Source: Toxoplasma gondii ME49
Lineage: Eukaryota > Apicomplexa > Conoidasida > Eucoccidiorida > Sarcocystidae
Reading direction: 5' to 3'
NCBI RefSeq assembly: GCF_000006565.2
Contig: NC_031477.1
Span: 5,790,183 to 5,854,182, forward strand
Length of the DNA: 64,000 nt
Part shown: positions 11,201-24,100 of the stretch, piece by piece
How positions within the stretch are numbered: position 1 is the first letter of the stretch
Layout: every line of letters begins with the position of its first letter
Translations under genes and position numbers: made by a program
The notes under the pieces: model-generated
Database searches by the model: none
What the model saw: only the letters and a program-made list of their open reading frames with translations
What the model was told of the DNA's origin: nothing

Positions 11201-12348
11201 TACCGCCCCCGAAACGCCACTCAAACCCATGGTTCTGTATAATGGCAGCCTCGTGCCAGACTGTTTCTACCGAATCATTCGCTTGTTATTAAGGATATGC
11301 ATGCTTCATTCTAACTCTTCGTTTACTACCGAGTTGTCAAAGCTGCTCCATTACCTTGCCCTTTGTATCCCTAAATCATCTCCCTTGGTACATGTGTCTG
11401 TTTGGGATATTGTGCAGGAGCTGAGTACAAAGTGCAAATGCGCAACAATATTATATCTCTGATGTAGTGCCAAATCTATACCTGCATTCCCCATAACTAC
11501 ACCTGATGTACCTCCTAGAGTAGAAAGAGGAACAAAACCAAGCTGTCCATTGATCTACCGTCCGTGAAGTGTGATGACTAGCCATATAGGTACCTATCCA
11601 ATGAAAGATCTTAGCACATGCAGGAATAGTAACCACAACTGTCATGACTGAGAAGGACGCTCGTGTATGTACTTCTAGATCGACAGTAATCATGTGATGT
11701 GCCCATACTAGAGAAGCCAGAATATAATTACAACCGATTGCCAGCGAAGTCAGCTCGACCCGAATACGTAGAGTTTGAGATACTACACCGAAAGCAGGGA
11801 AGATTAGAGTATACACTGATGAATGTCCAAAGAACCAGAATAGACGTTGATATAGTGCACCGTTACGTGAGAACATGCACCCGTGGAATTATGTATTTAC
11901 ATATAAAACTAATAGGATCGCAACTAATTCACCTGTTAAGACTGGTAGAGTGAACACTAGATTAAGAGCTGTAAAGATAATAGACCAAATACATAAGACA
12001 GAATTTTAGCACCTGCACAAGATTCCATACGGTCACATCTCCCGAAGAAGTCAATGGAACTGGGGTTACTACTGATCCCAAGAATGAAGAGAACGGGACA
12101 AGTCTATCAGACCACCGTGTTACACGTGGAATTTGGCACAGCGCTGTGCGTTTTGTGGAACTGTTCTTCGAAGGCTGCACATCCAATCGCGTGCCACAAT
12201 GAAGGTACCGCTAGTACTTGATTACGTTGCCAATAAAGCAGCCGAGTACGATCTGCAACAGCAAGTAAAAACATGGAGACGGAAGGTCCAAGTCGCTGAG
12301 GTAGAGGCAAGAAGAGTAAGGCAGAAAATCCAAGGCGGACAGCTCTAG
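8291..12348 (+). CDS. CFAP263: CCDC113/CFAP263-type cilia and flagella coiled-coil protein
   Basis: Exons 8291-8413, 8784-9122, 9714-9749, 9879-10203, 10957-11128 and 12174-12348 join in phase to a 389-aa protein, close to the roughly 377 aa of the animal protein. The start is ATG in context caccATGGC. The whole chain is coiled coil. From memory it matches CCDC113 along its length: LEQKYAIALNQMQKVSAEI, the block YIDFHQLQIENEQFAAKIEE (family: DFQQLKIENAQFLETIE), then LVLDYVANK and KTWRRKVQVAEV near the C-terminus (family: MTYVWEK, MWERKVEIAEM). In other eukaryotes the protein belongs to the central axoneme/ciliary base machinery. In a coccidian the only flagellated stage is the microgamete, so male-gamete expression is the natural inference. 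Two acceptors (8781-8783 and 12171-12173) are AAG instead of the usual CAG/TAG. Exon 3 is only 36 bases. Confidence 0.85.
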
Positions 12349-15161
12349 CACGCCACAAATTTCGAATAGCACCGATTATGTAGACGCCCCCACTGCATCC
12401 TCTTCTCTCCCGGAATTAGCGAGAATCAGGCCTAATATGTTGACTACTTACCTGCTGCACATTCCGCATGCAGTTGCTGCTGTCTGATCCTGTAGAACAT
12501 TCAAGCTGCATCTCCTGTGTATGCTGCTCATTCTGGTGCTTCACCCGCCCAACCTCCATGTACCATGGGCGTTCAGAAGTACCAGAATCGTGGGACTTGA
12601 GGACTGTGGTAATTTTGATTTCATTCCTGCTATTCGCCTCGTAGATCCATTTGTCGCATTCTGGCGGCCTTGGAGGAGCTTCTAAGGAGTGGTCACTGGG
12701 ATGTATTAGCGTTCTGTGCAACACATTCAAGCACTCGTTTGCCTCACGGTCGTAACACACTCAGGGAAAGGTGCGTCTAGCTCCCCAGAAAACACTGAAC
12801 TACCCAAAACGATACACCGCACATTGGGTTATCACCGACCGTTCGAACGGTAGGGAAGTCGCCTACTTGCTCTCTTTTGTTTGCAGGCGAAAACCAGCAG
12901 AAAGCGCCCTGCGGATCCCGTTGCCGTTGCTTAGACGGTTACGGAGCGCCCCCCTTCCGCGCCAGTTCAAGGAAGAAGCTTGCGATAGCAGTGTGGTCGT
13001 TGTATCCCAGTCATCGCTTGTTGTGCTGCAGATATTTTAGGCGCGTCGATCCGCCTTCCTGAAATGACTATCTCGGCGTGCAAAACACCAAGCGACCATG
13101 TCGGCCCTCGTTCAGGTACTCGTTTCTTGTACTTGTGGCATGTGTGCATATGTAGTCCCACAGTCAAAGAGTTTTTTTTGTATATGTGAATCGACGCAGG
13201 TTCCTGGGAAACGTTTGCAGCCGAGCGAATCACACGCTGTCGTGGTACTCAAGATACGAATGTAACCCTTCCTGGCTTGGTGATCGACTTGATGCTGCTA
13301 GTCTTCCATCTCAGGTGTACTCACATCTTTTACTGCTGGCTGCAGAACTGTACTGGACTCCCAGTCACCATCATGACAATGACCGTTCTGACACGAGCAA
13401 CAGTGCGTCTGTTCCGAGACTACGAACAGGCCACACGCAAATGCCGTAAATCCCTCGAGACGTTTACGTCTTTTTTCTGTGTCCCACTGAAGGTGACAGC
13501 GTACTTTCGTTTCTGTACAAGGGTCTAGGGACGCCCCTGCCGGTGCACGCTGACTACGTCTGCCTTACGCACGTTCTGAGTCTTTGCTTTCTCATTTTAT
13601 GCCTAACAAGGTGATCGGGGCTGAGTTAATCTCTCAGAAACCCTTAAATTTCGCTTCCTGATGACAATCTCCACTCACTGGGCAGCTGTGTCAGCAAAGA
13701 TCCCAACTACTGCAGTCACGTTTTCTCGGGGTTACTGTACATCGTTAGTCTACAGCCTCCCACCCATGGGTGATACACATTTTTGAAAGATTGAAGCAAT
13801 CCGAAAAGAAAAGACGTAGCAGGAACTACTATTGGGTTGACTTTGAACGTTATCACTATACTGAGCGCCACACACAATGCCTTCCTACATTCCTCATGAC
13901 CGCACGGTGCCTGACAGCCTATCGTCGACCCGTGTTTCTAATACGCCAGTTCGGATATTTTGCCATGATTGGACAACTTCAATTCAACATGTGTACATAA
14001 ACGGTCGTTGCCGTCGTTACGGGAAAACAAGAATTGAGTGTGCAGCTGTAGCCTTTTCGTCTGAAGGCGCCTTGCCGTTTTTCTTCAGGGAGTGATTCGG
14101 CACGGGAATTCAGCCGATTGATCGTGTAGACGCCTGGTGCCTTCTACTTACTGTCACAGTTCTACTAGAGAATTCCCGCAGATTCACGGGAAACGCGTCG
14201 GTCTTGCAAACAACAAAGTTTAATTTCAGTATCCATTCGCCGCATGCAGAAAATATTGGAGACTCCCCCCCAAAAGCGTTATCGACCCCCTACCGCTCAG
14301 CGCCCTGTCGGCTCTTTGTGGGTTTGTTTGTCGTGTGTCATTGGGAAAAAAATTATTGAGTTTCTTGTCTCCTCGTCTCACTTCCTAGCGGGATGCCGTT
14401 GTCTCAATTCACCAGGACAGTCAGCATCTCGTGGCTACCTTTTTCCGGATTGCGAGTGTGCAACCGCGCCATTGCCAACTGCGAGGCTGGCATGTCTTCA
14501 GCGCGTGTCCTACAACGAACCCCCTGGTCTGCTACGTCCCCTCGACAATTGCCATGTTTAGAAGCTGTAGTCTACCTCATCCGCGTACCTGTTCTTTTCC
14601 TTTCTTTACCAACGTTTCTGTCTGTCCCTGCATCTTCACTACTGCGTTCAAGGCACGCCTGCTTTCCAATTAGCGACTTTCTCACGCCTTCAGCTGCTGG
14701 CCAGTCGCCAGATTCTGTTGCATCGCTTTCATCGTAACGTCTCCAATGCCTGAGCTTGCCCTCACCTGTTCGAAGAGTTGCTGAGACTGAAATGTCCACA
14801 TGGTAGTTTGGGTGTCTTGAGCTGAAGCACAGACACTTCTCTGTGAGGCGGGACGAACGAGGCAAAATGTCATCTCGGGGGGGAAACAGCCTTGCCCGCT
14901 CTTCCTTTCTACGCCGTCCACACTGGAACCCACTCGCGTTCTTTCCTTCTTTCGTTGTTTCTGCCCGCTCTCGGATAGCGGCTAAACGGTCGAGAGCAGA
15001 CGTTCTTTGCACAATGAGGAAAAACGCGTACAGGCGCTGACGTGTAGGTGTCACGGACTCCGTTTCGTTCCCGCCTTCTTATTTCGGGTCGCGGTCTCGT
15101 CAGCGTAGCGACCAGTTTGAAAGAAAACAAAGTGTAGTTCCTCCTTTTTGCTGGTGCGGAA
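12349..15161. other. Intergenic, no supported gene
   Basis: This stretch lies between the CFAP263-type gene and the RecQ gene. It holds only short open frames. The least bad are 13379-13528 + (RATVRLFRDYEQATRKCRKS) and 13877-14095 +. Neither has a convincing partner exon or recognisable similarity. The last few hundred bases should be the RecQ promoter and 5' UTR. No repeats, tRNA or other RNA gene was recognised. Confidence 0.4.
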
Positions 15162-18100
15162 ATGAGTGACGAAGAGGACGACATTGAAGATGTGAGGGGA
15201 GAGGCCAGGGCCTTTCTCTCCCCTCGTCCGTCTTCTTCGTGGCCTTCCCGTCCCCTCTGCAGACCGCTGACAGCGCGCGCGGCGTATCCCCCCCCTTCGC
15301 GGTTGTCTTCATCTCCTCGCTCCTCTTTACGTTCGTTTTCTTCGTCTCCTGTGTCTGCTTCCTCCGTTTCGGGTGCAAGTGTTCCCTCTTCTTGTTCCCT
15401 CTCGGGGTGGGGGAGGCCCGACGTCCAGGTCCGGAAACCTGCCGGGGAGTCTCTGTCTCCTGCTTCCATGGCGACGTCGCCGTCTCCAGTGGATTCGTCT
15501 CCCGGCGTCTCATGTTGCTCTTCTGCTGCCTCTCTACCTTCTTCCCTCCCTTCTTCTCTCTCTTCGTCTTCTGCCCATCCCACGGACGAGGGCCGAGAAG
15601 GGACATTTGCCCGCGAAGGAGAGTTTCTCGAGAAAAGCGAGAAGGAGCGGCGCCTCCACGCTCCTGGCCTGTCAGAGGGAGACGAGGGGCACCAAACGGA
15701 GTCGACAGCCCAGTCGCTCGGGGGGCTGTCGTCTCTGCCTCTCCTTCCTTTTTCCACAGACGCTGACTCGCAGGTCTACCCTAAAAACTCCCCGAAAGAA
15801 GACCCACCGTCCTCGGAAAAAGACCAAGCACTGGCGACTGCGGGAGCCCATGCAGTCGAGGAGCTGCTTGCTGCATGCAATGGCCTTCTCTCTCAGGTGA
15901 TCGGGAGCCAGGAGGAGCGGGGGGGCGGACCTGGGTATCTAAGTGCGTCTCTCGCGTTTCCCCACAACCACCACCAGTCGCTGGTGAATGCCATGAACGC
16001 CGTTTTTGATTTCTGGCCCCTCACAGGTCAGGCGCAGCCAGAGTGTCTGACGGAATTCTGCAGTCTGATCTCTCGCAGCCAGGACTTGTGGACCTCGAAG
16101 AAGGCCGTCGCTCCGCAGACGCATGCCCCTCCCAAGCCGGACAGCCGAGACGACAGATCGCAGTCGTGCGCCTCTCTGCCGCCTTCTCGGTCGCTGATTC
16201 TCGAACCCAGCAACGACGAAATGGAGGACCTTTTTGCGGTGCTGACGTCTCCGAACCGGTCCCTCGAGAGGAAGAAAGCCAGCGGGAGAAACGCAGAGAC
16301 AAGAGGCCAGGCGACCGCCTCGGCGGCGAACGGGTCTTCTCGGAGAGATGCTCTGAACTCTGCATGCATGGACGTCGAGAGTGGAGGTGCCTCTTCTCTA
16401 CTCTCGTCTCTGGCGGATGCGCCGCCTGTATCTCTCGGGCTTCCCGGGACCGTGACCGTGAGCAGCGGGGACGAAGCCATCAACGAAGTTATCCCTGACA
16501 CTGCAGAGCTCGATGACGACCTCGACTGCAGCCTCGTTCCCCCTCCGGCCTTCTGGAGCGAGAAACACGAGACCTGCCAAGAGGCAGTGCCTCTGTTTTC
16601 CCAGGAGGACCTTCCTCTCTCCCGTCGACAACCCAATGGGTCCAAATCCAAAGGCCCGACGCCTCGTTCCTCGAAGAAGCCGCCCCTTCGCCGAAGCCGA
16701 GATGATGAGTCACAAGCTCTCCTTTCTGAGGTCGACGTCGACGAAGACGAAAGCATTGCGAGCTGGGCAACCGCAAGGCGAAGAAAAGCTCCCTCAGCTT
16801 CTCCCACTCCGGCGTCTCCGCGCGCAGAGACTGGCGGCGGCGGCGAGGGAGAAGCGGACCCGTTTCATGTCGCTTTTCAGCGCATGCAGAAGATCTTTGG
16901 TCGGGGCGCTGCCCGGGAAGAACAACAGGGGAGGGACCTCGAGGACAGAAGAAGGACTACGCTCGTTTGTGGGGCGAGTGCGGAAGAACTCGTGCGAGAC
17001 CTCCCAGCTCACCTTCGGAGGTGGTTTGCGAAAGACTTCCCCTTCTCTGCTCGTGTCGACCGCATCAACAAGGAGGTAACCTTTTCAAGAGCTTCGCGCA
17101 ATAGAACTTGCGTGTGCTCTTCGTGACCGTCATGCGAGGTGCACTAAGGGCAGTGGTATCCAGCACCACCGACCACCTGCAGTCAGACGATAACTTGTGT
17201 GCCGGACGTCGCGAATAAGTAAACAGCGAGACGAGATGACAGCAACATGAGACAGAGAAGACGCAAAACTAGGACTGAGGGCAACGTCACAGAGCGGGGA
17301 AGAAACAAGGCAGGCGAGAGATGTCCCAGTGTTCCCGTGTGCCTGCCTGCCAAGGAAGGCGTTTCTTGGCTGCTTCGCCAGTGTCACTTTCTTCCACCGT
17401 TTGACCGATGTTGAATTCGCCTTTTTCTCTCTGATTCTCCTTGTAGCTCCTGCGTGTCGGCGTCGTTTCCGTGAAATGTTCTCACTGGAGCTGCTTGTCT
17501 TTTGCCTTTGCATTCTCGAGTGCTTTTCTCTTTCTCTTCCAGCGGCCTATCCTCCGGCTCCATCTCTACTCTTCTTACTTCCACTCTTCGCCGCGTACAT
17601 TCGCTGTCCGTACCGCCGCGTCTGGCTGACTTAAGCAGTTCAGTGGGGTGGTGGTCAACAGCACAGTAGAGAACTTGCTTGTCTGCATCTCATAACTGGA
17701 CTCATTTTCCTAGGCGCTGTGCTGTTTCTTCTATTCGATTTGAGTTATACAGGTCTACGTCGCTTTGCGTTCCATGCCTGCTTCCTAGTCTCGCTTGCCG
17801 GCCGGTTTCTTGCTCTTCGTTTTCCTCCAGGTGTTTGGATACACGGACTTCAGGGGCTTGCAGCTGGGGGCAATCAACGCTGTCATGAGCGGCCGGGATT
17901 GCTTCCTGGTCATGCCGACAGGTCGGTTTTAGATTTGAAAAAGATACCACGGAAGCAGAGAGGCGAATCCTCAATTTCACTAGATCCTAACTCTCACGCG
18001 TGCAGAGAAGCGAGATGGGTCCTCTAGATCCTGGTGTTTGTTGTTCTACCTTTTCGACGCGGTTGTCTCTTTCTTTCTCGCCTTAGTCTTCTTTCCTCTC

Positions 18101-21100
18101 CGCCTTGCGCCCTCCCACAAGCAGGCAACGAAGCAGACAAAGAGCCCCTCTTCACAAAACAGCATATTGGGCTCTAGGAGACAGCGCATGGGTATCCACA
18201 AGAAATTGAAATGGTCTGCAGAAGACGTGAGAGTGGTCTCTACGACCATGTAGTGTCCTCTTTCGGGTGCCGCTGCGTGCGTCGCGTTTTTCTCCGACCA
18301 AAGGTTCTCTCTTCTCTGTTGTCTCATCACGCTGCAGGGGGCGGGAAAAGCCTGTGTTACCAGCTTCCCGCCTATGCTCTGGGAGGCCTGACGCTCGTCA
18401 TTTCTCCGCTCCTCGCTTTGATGGGCGACCAACTCCGTTCGCTGAAGAACCTTGGAGTCGAGGCAGCGAAGATCGACGGCGAAATTTCCAAAGGCGACGT
18501 GAGAGTCTCTATGTCTTCCTGTCTTGTTTGCTGCATGCAGTCTTGTCTTTCGCCTCCTCCCGATACTTATTTCCGGGGATCACGATCTCCTATTTCGTAG
18601 TACCATTCGTGAACTCTTTTGGTCTGATCCTACATGCGCAGCGATCTAAATAGATAAAGGGAACTTGAAAGACGCTTTGAATATGCACTGCGAGTTAGGT
18701 GACTCGTTCAAATCTTCAAAGTCTGGGTTCGTCTGCTCCAAGTCCTGTCGTGTCTTGCTGGTCGGCCGCATGCCTCAAAAGACTCCTTCCTACCTTTCGG
18801 TCGCTTTTGTTCGTCTGTTCTGATTCTTCTCGCAGCTCCTCGCCCTCTACGACGAACTCAGTCAGCCGTCGTTTTCGCTTCGCGTCCTCATGGCGACGCC
18901 GGAGTTCCTCGCCCGCTCGGAGGCCTTAACGACTGTCCTGCGAAGCGTCCACGCTCGAGGCTTGCTGAGTCTCTTGGTGGTCGACGAGGTAATCGAGTAA
19001 ACCGGGGGAAGGGCGGACACAAACTCAGGAGGAGAAGGAAGCGAAGAAGCCCGTTGGTTCCTTCTGCGCGTCTGGAAACCTGGAAAGGTGCCTGGTAACG
19101 CGTGGAGTTCACACAAGCGAGAACAAAGCATTTCTTCGTTTTCGTCAAGAACTCGACGCGAGACCAGAGCGTGCATCCGTGCGCCTGTGGACGTTGCTGC
19201 CGATTTCAGGCCCACTGCGTCTGCCAGTGGGGGGAAGACTTCCGCGCCGACTACCTTTCTCTGGGGAGATTGAAGAAGACGTTTCCAGACGTCCCGCTGC
19301 TGGCTCTGACTGCCTCCGCCTCTCCCGATGTGCGTTTGAGAACAGCCGCCTGAGAGAGACAGAGAGGGGGAACGGGCGAACACAAGGAAGCAAATGGAGC
19401 GAAGAGAAAAGAGTAGGAGGGGAGGGGGAAGGTGTAGAGTGTGGGAGAAAGTGGAGGTGAGGGCGACACACAGAGTCAGCTATGATGCAGCTACGACGAG
19501 GGTGGTCGACTCTCCGTTCTCGACAGCAATGAGCTTGTACCTACATCTTCACGACAAGGTGATTCGAGCGCTGTCTCGTTCTTCCTCGTGTGTACTCTGT
19601 CGGTTCTGCTGGCTTCGTTTTTCTGGTCCGGTTGCTAAACTGCTTTTTCTATCGGACTGTGCTGTCTGCGCGACTCGGCTGTGGAACTCTCCCAGGTATT
19701 TTCGGAGGTCAAGCGCATTCTGCGAATCCCGAAGTCGGTCGACTTCCGCATGTCGATTAACCGGCCAAACTTGTTCCTGGAAGTCCGCGAGAAGTCTCGT
19801 CAGACCATCTACGACATCCACCGTCTGCTCTCTTCGCCGGCTCTGAGAAACGAGGCAGGAATCATCTACTGTCTCTCCATCAAAGACTGCGAAGTGGTGG
19901 CATCGCACCTCATCTCTCTGGATATTCGTGCGGCTCCGTATCATGCCAAGATGGCTTCTCGGAGACGGCAAGAAGTGGGTCGAAAGCGACTTTTCCCGTC
20001 TGCTGTCTCTCTGGCCCAGTCCGCCAAGATGTATTTATGTACCTGTAGATCGCTCGGCTTCGAGATGTTTGAGAGCATTCGAACGGAGAGAAGGAAGCTA
20101 CGTTTAAAAGAAAATGCGTCGCTAGTGGGGAGCGGGAACGTCTTATCAAACGTGAATGGCCGCGCAGCAACTTAGATGCACAGATGGACACAGTTAGCCC
20201 CTGCACGGTTTGTGCCGACTTGACTCCTCGCACCCGTGTGGACTCCTCTCGTTCTCCTGGTTCGCTTTCCTTCAGACCGCATGCATTTTTAGCGGTCAAC
20301 ATCTGCAGTTGGAGAAAGAGGGTCTGAGGAAGAAGACCTATTTGCGTGCACCATGTGCCTGAATTTGTAAAAAGTGAAAATATGCTAAAACCATTCTTCA
20401 AAATGTTTGACCTTTTCAACTGTAAAAAGTTATAAAGATCGTTTTCCCTTCTTGGATAAACGACATGGCTCAACCGTCTTTCTACACAGCAAAAGAGTCT
20501 TCGGATTGAACGCACAAAGTTTCTCCGAGGCTGCGATGCAGATAATCGTCGCCTTCATCTCGATACACTTCTCTGCGCCCGCCAGCCTGGCCCCTATAGC
20601 CTACCAAATCCCGCTGCCCCACCCCCCCCGGCGGGTGTTCAGGAAGCTCTTCTTGCTTTTCCTATGGTTTGCACTTTTCTTGCGAAATTGAGTCTCTCTC
20701 TCTGATGTCTCGGCTTCTGCAGACTCAAGCTGCGTGGATGGCAGGAGACATCGCAGTGATTGTCTCCACTGTCGCCTTCGGCCTTGGCGTCGACCGCCCC
20801 GACGTGCGTTTCGTCTTTCACCACTCCATGCCTCCATCCTTGGAAAGGTGAGACTCGTGGATGCACGCGACGAGTCGGTTTGGGGACTACCCTTGCTTGC
20901 GTTTCTCGATTTACTTTAGAAGAATGACTGGGACGAAGGAGGTACGCGAAGGAACAAGACGGAGACGAGCCAGCGACGACGCGTGCATGATCCGATTCAT
21001 GTGTGGGTCACTCTCGTCTGTGGGTGTCTCTGGCATTGTCCACAGCGCTCGTTCGTGCGGCGGATCTTCCGTGGCGTCGTGAAACCGCATGCCTGGGAAC

Positions 21101-24100
21101 TCCCGGCTCCTACGAAGGAAGTTGTCCTCTTTTCTCCAGTTTAGCTTTCCCCTTCTACAAACGCATGCCTTGAGTTTCACCAGGGATACTTCCACCCCGT
21201 TTATTCGCGTCAAGCTCCTTAGTCTGTACCACGTGATCTGAAGGCGCGCTTCCTTTCTCATGGTCTGGAACTCTGTGGCATGAGATTTGCTTCTCAGATA
21301 TTACCAAGAAATCGGTCGCGCTGGCCGCGACGGGTATGCCTCGCGATGCATTTTGTTTTACTCGCCGGGAGACGTGCAGCGAGTCTCGAAGCTGCTGGTG
21401 CGACCCAAGCGGGGCTCGGGGGGTGAACGTGGAGAGAAGGGCAGGCTGGGCCGTCTGGAGAAGATGGTTCACTTTTGCGAGGCGTCGGTCGAGTGCAGGC
21501 GGCAGCTGCTGTTGCATGCGTTTGACGAAGAACTCTGCGAGACTGCGCCGACTGGCTGTGGAGGCGAACAGAGCGGGAGTGGACCAGGAGACAGGTCAGG
21601 AGCCGGAGAAGACGACGAAGAAGCAGACGGGTTGCAGACGAGAGCGAAGGCGGAAAACAGCTGGATGAGAAAAGGGAAAATCTGCGCACGCAGCTGCGAC
21701 AACTGCTGGAAGAAAACGCACTTGACTGTCCAGGTACGCGACGCAAGACAATGCAGTTTTGTGCTCTCGGGGATGGTGCCAGAAGACAGCCAGCCCGCTG
21801 TTGCGTGCTACCGGAAGATGAATGTTTAGAGCAATGCCTCAGTCCCACAACGTGAGGGTAAGAACATTTACATGGAGCCGCGAAGACCGCTCCAAGAGAC
21901 ACGACAAAGGGGACTTGTGCAACAATAGAGGACGCACCGTGGAGGGCAGTCTCCACACATGCATCACCCGTAACTACACGGGACCGGAAGCACCACGAGA
22001 AAAGCCAGTCCAGGATTCCTCGGCCATGCATGCAAAACACAACTCAAGAGAGGGACGCTATGAAAACCATCGTGGAAAAAGAGGCTTGTCAGCACTATCG
22101 TCAGGCCGTAGTCTACAGGGGAGTATACAGCCCGCGCGTCTTTGGGCGCCACGAGGCTTCAGAGAGCTTGTCCCCCACAGTGCTAAAGAAGATTTCCGCG
22201 TGGTCTCTTCAAGATCGCGGGACTCCTTCCACCCTTTAGTTGCGGTGGACTCGTCCGGCCTCGCCACTGGTTTTCGCAGTTCGTTTGCTTTTGGGTCTGC
22301 CGCCTTTTGGGGAACAGCTTTCTCCCCAGAAACATGCTCCTGGCCGTGCAGAGAAGACAGAGGAAAGATCCGTCGCGCGAAAGGGCATTGAAACCTACCC
22401 ACAGTTCTCAACTTTGCATCATTTTACGCAGCGAATCAGAATTAGGTTTGATATTCTGTAAATCTAATTTACACTTGTGACGTCTTTTTGTCGCTCGTGT
22501 AAAAGTGAGTAATGCTTCTCAAGTTCCTTGTATTTATGTCGCTCCGTGCGTAGGCCTTTGCCTTTGTTTCTGTTTCGTCTGTTGCGTTTTTCCCCAGTAC
22601 CACGATGTGACCGTCTACGCCCAGAAACTCGTCCTGCTTCTGCTCGCTCAAGAGAGGACCTGCGGCACGGGATACGGCTCCGGGTTGACGCGCAAGCAGC
22701 TCTGCGACGCGGCGAGAGGCGCAGTGCGCCAGCAGCCGCTTCAGGACAAGTGAGGAGGCAGACAACGGACCGAATCAGAGACATAGGAAGGACAGGGCCG
22801 AGGTCGAGGCAAGACCGATCAATGGACACCGCGACGGCCTGGCACATCGTCCGGAGAGGCGCGGCCAGGGAAAACGACAGAGAGAAGAAGGACAAGAAGA
22901 GATGGGGACATGGGAGAAAAAACGGACAGGAGAGGGGCGGCGCAGGTGAAAAGCTTTGAAGACGCGAAAACGGAAGAGAAGCACGGGTGATGGTGCTGAG
23001 CTGCCGAGAAAGCAATAAAGTTTGTGGACTCTGATTGTCTGCTGTCTTTGCAGAATGAGACACAACGAGCACCTCGGCTGCATGAAAGGCATTGCCACAG
23101 GCGATATCGAGACGCTGATTAGGTAAAGCAGAGGAAGAAGTGGAGTCCTGGACTTCCGGTCGCGGGGATAGGCGTGTTGCTCTATCTCTGTCCCTCTTTT
23201 CTCTCTCTGTTTGGTCGTCATTTTTTTTCTCTCCATGTCGATCTGCGTTTTCTCTTTTTTATCTCCGTTTGGGGTTCCCACGCAGCGCTGCGGGGCTGTG
23301 CGACTTACGAAGCTGCCACAGCTTCTCTTCTTGTCGATGCTCATCTCTGTTCTCTCTCTCCTTCCGTGTTAGGCACATGGTGAAGGATCGCTGGCTTGTC
23401 GAGACCGTCGTCAGCAAGAAGGGACGGTTCGCATCCTACGTCGTTCTTAGGTGAGGAAAGAAGGACCGAAAAGGAATCACCCGGAATTGACTCTTTCGCG
23501 TGAGGAGGTGTGCCAGATCGTCTCTCTTCTTTTGTCGGGACTTTCGCACCCTCGGTTCAGCCTTGAGCGGGACGCGGAGACAAGGGGGCATGCGCTGTTC
23601 TTCCACACTTGTGGTTCGCTGCTCCCTTCTGCATGCGATTCGAAGCGTCTGTCTACTCTTCGTGGTGTTTCCAGTTCTACAGAGAAAGCCCCGCTGTGTG
23701 TCTTTCTGTTCTCGCCTTCCGTGGTAACCGTGCCAGACTGCATGTGAAGGCCTCCCGGAGGTCCCGCCGCATGCTGCGGGTGAAAGGTCCTCCTGAGACG
23801 AATGCCACATACTTCGGGTGTGTGTGTATGTGAGCGCGCGGTTTCCCTCTCGATTCAAAGAAAGGTTTTGTTGAATTCTGGAATGCCGTGGATTCGTGAG
23901 ACACAGGCATCGGTCTTCGAGCCTATCCCCGCGTGTTTTCTCTTTCAGTTCATCTTTTTGACCAGCTCCGGAGTTTCCGGAAGAAGACGGCAGCGTTCGA
24001 CGCTCGGTCTCTCCTTCGCTGACGCAGATTCTGTTTCCTTTTTCGCTTTCTCTGGACAGACCCGGCGAAGCAGCACATACACCTCTCAGGGGACCTAAGC

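Noticed and set aside
14909..15757. 282-codon minus-strand ORF
   Set aside because: Mirror of the low-complexity first RecQ exon; Arg/Glu/Gly composition is a by-product of the Ser/Pro codons opposite.
16028..16807. 259-codon minus-strand ORF
   Set aside because: Also antisense to RecQ exon 1; no recognisable protein.
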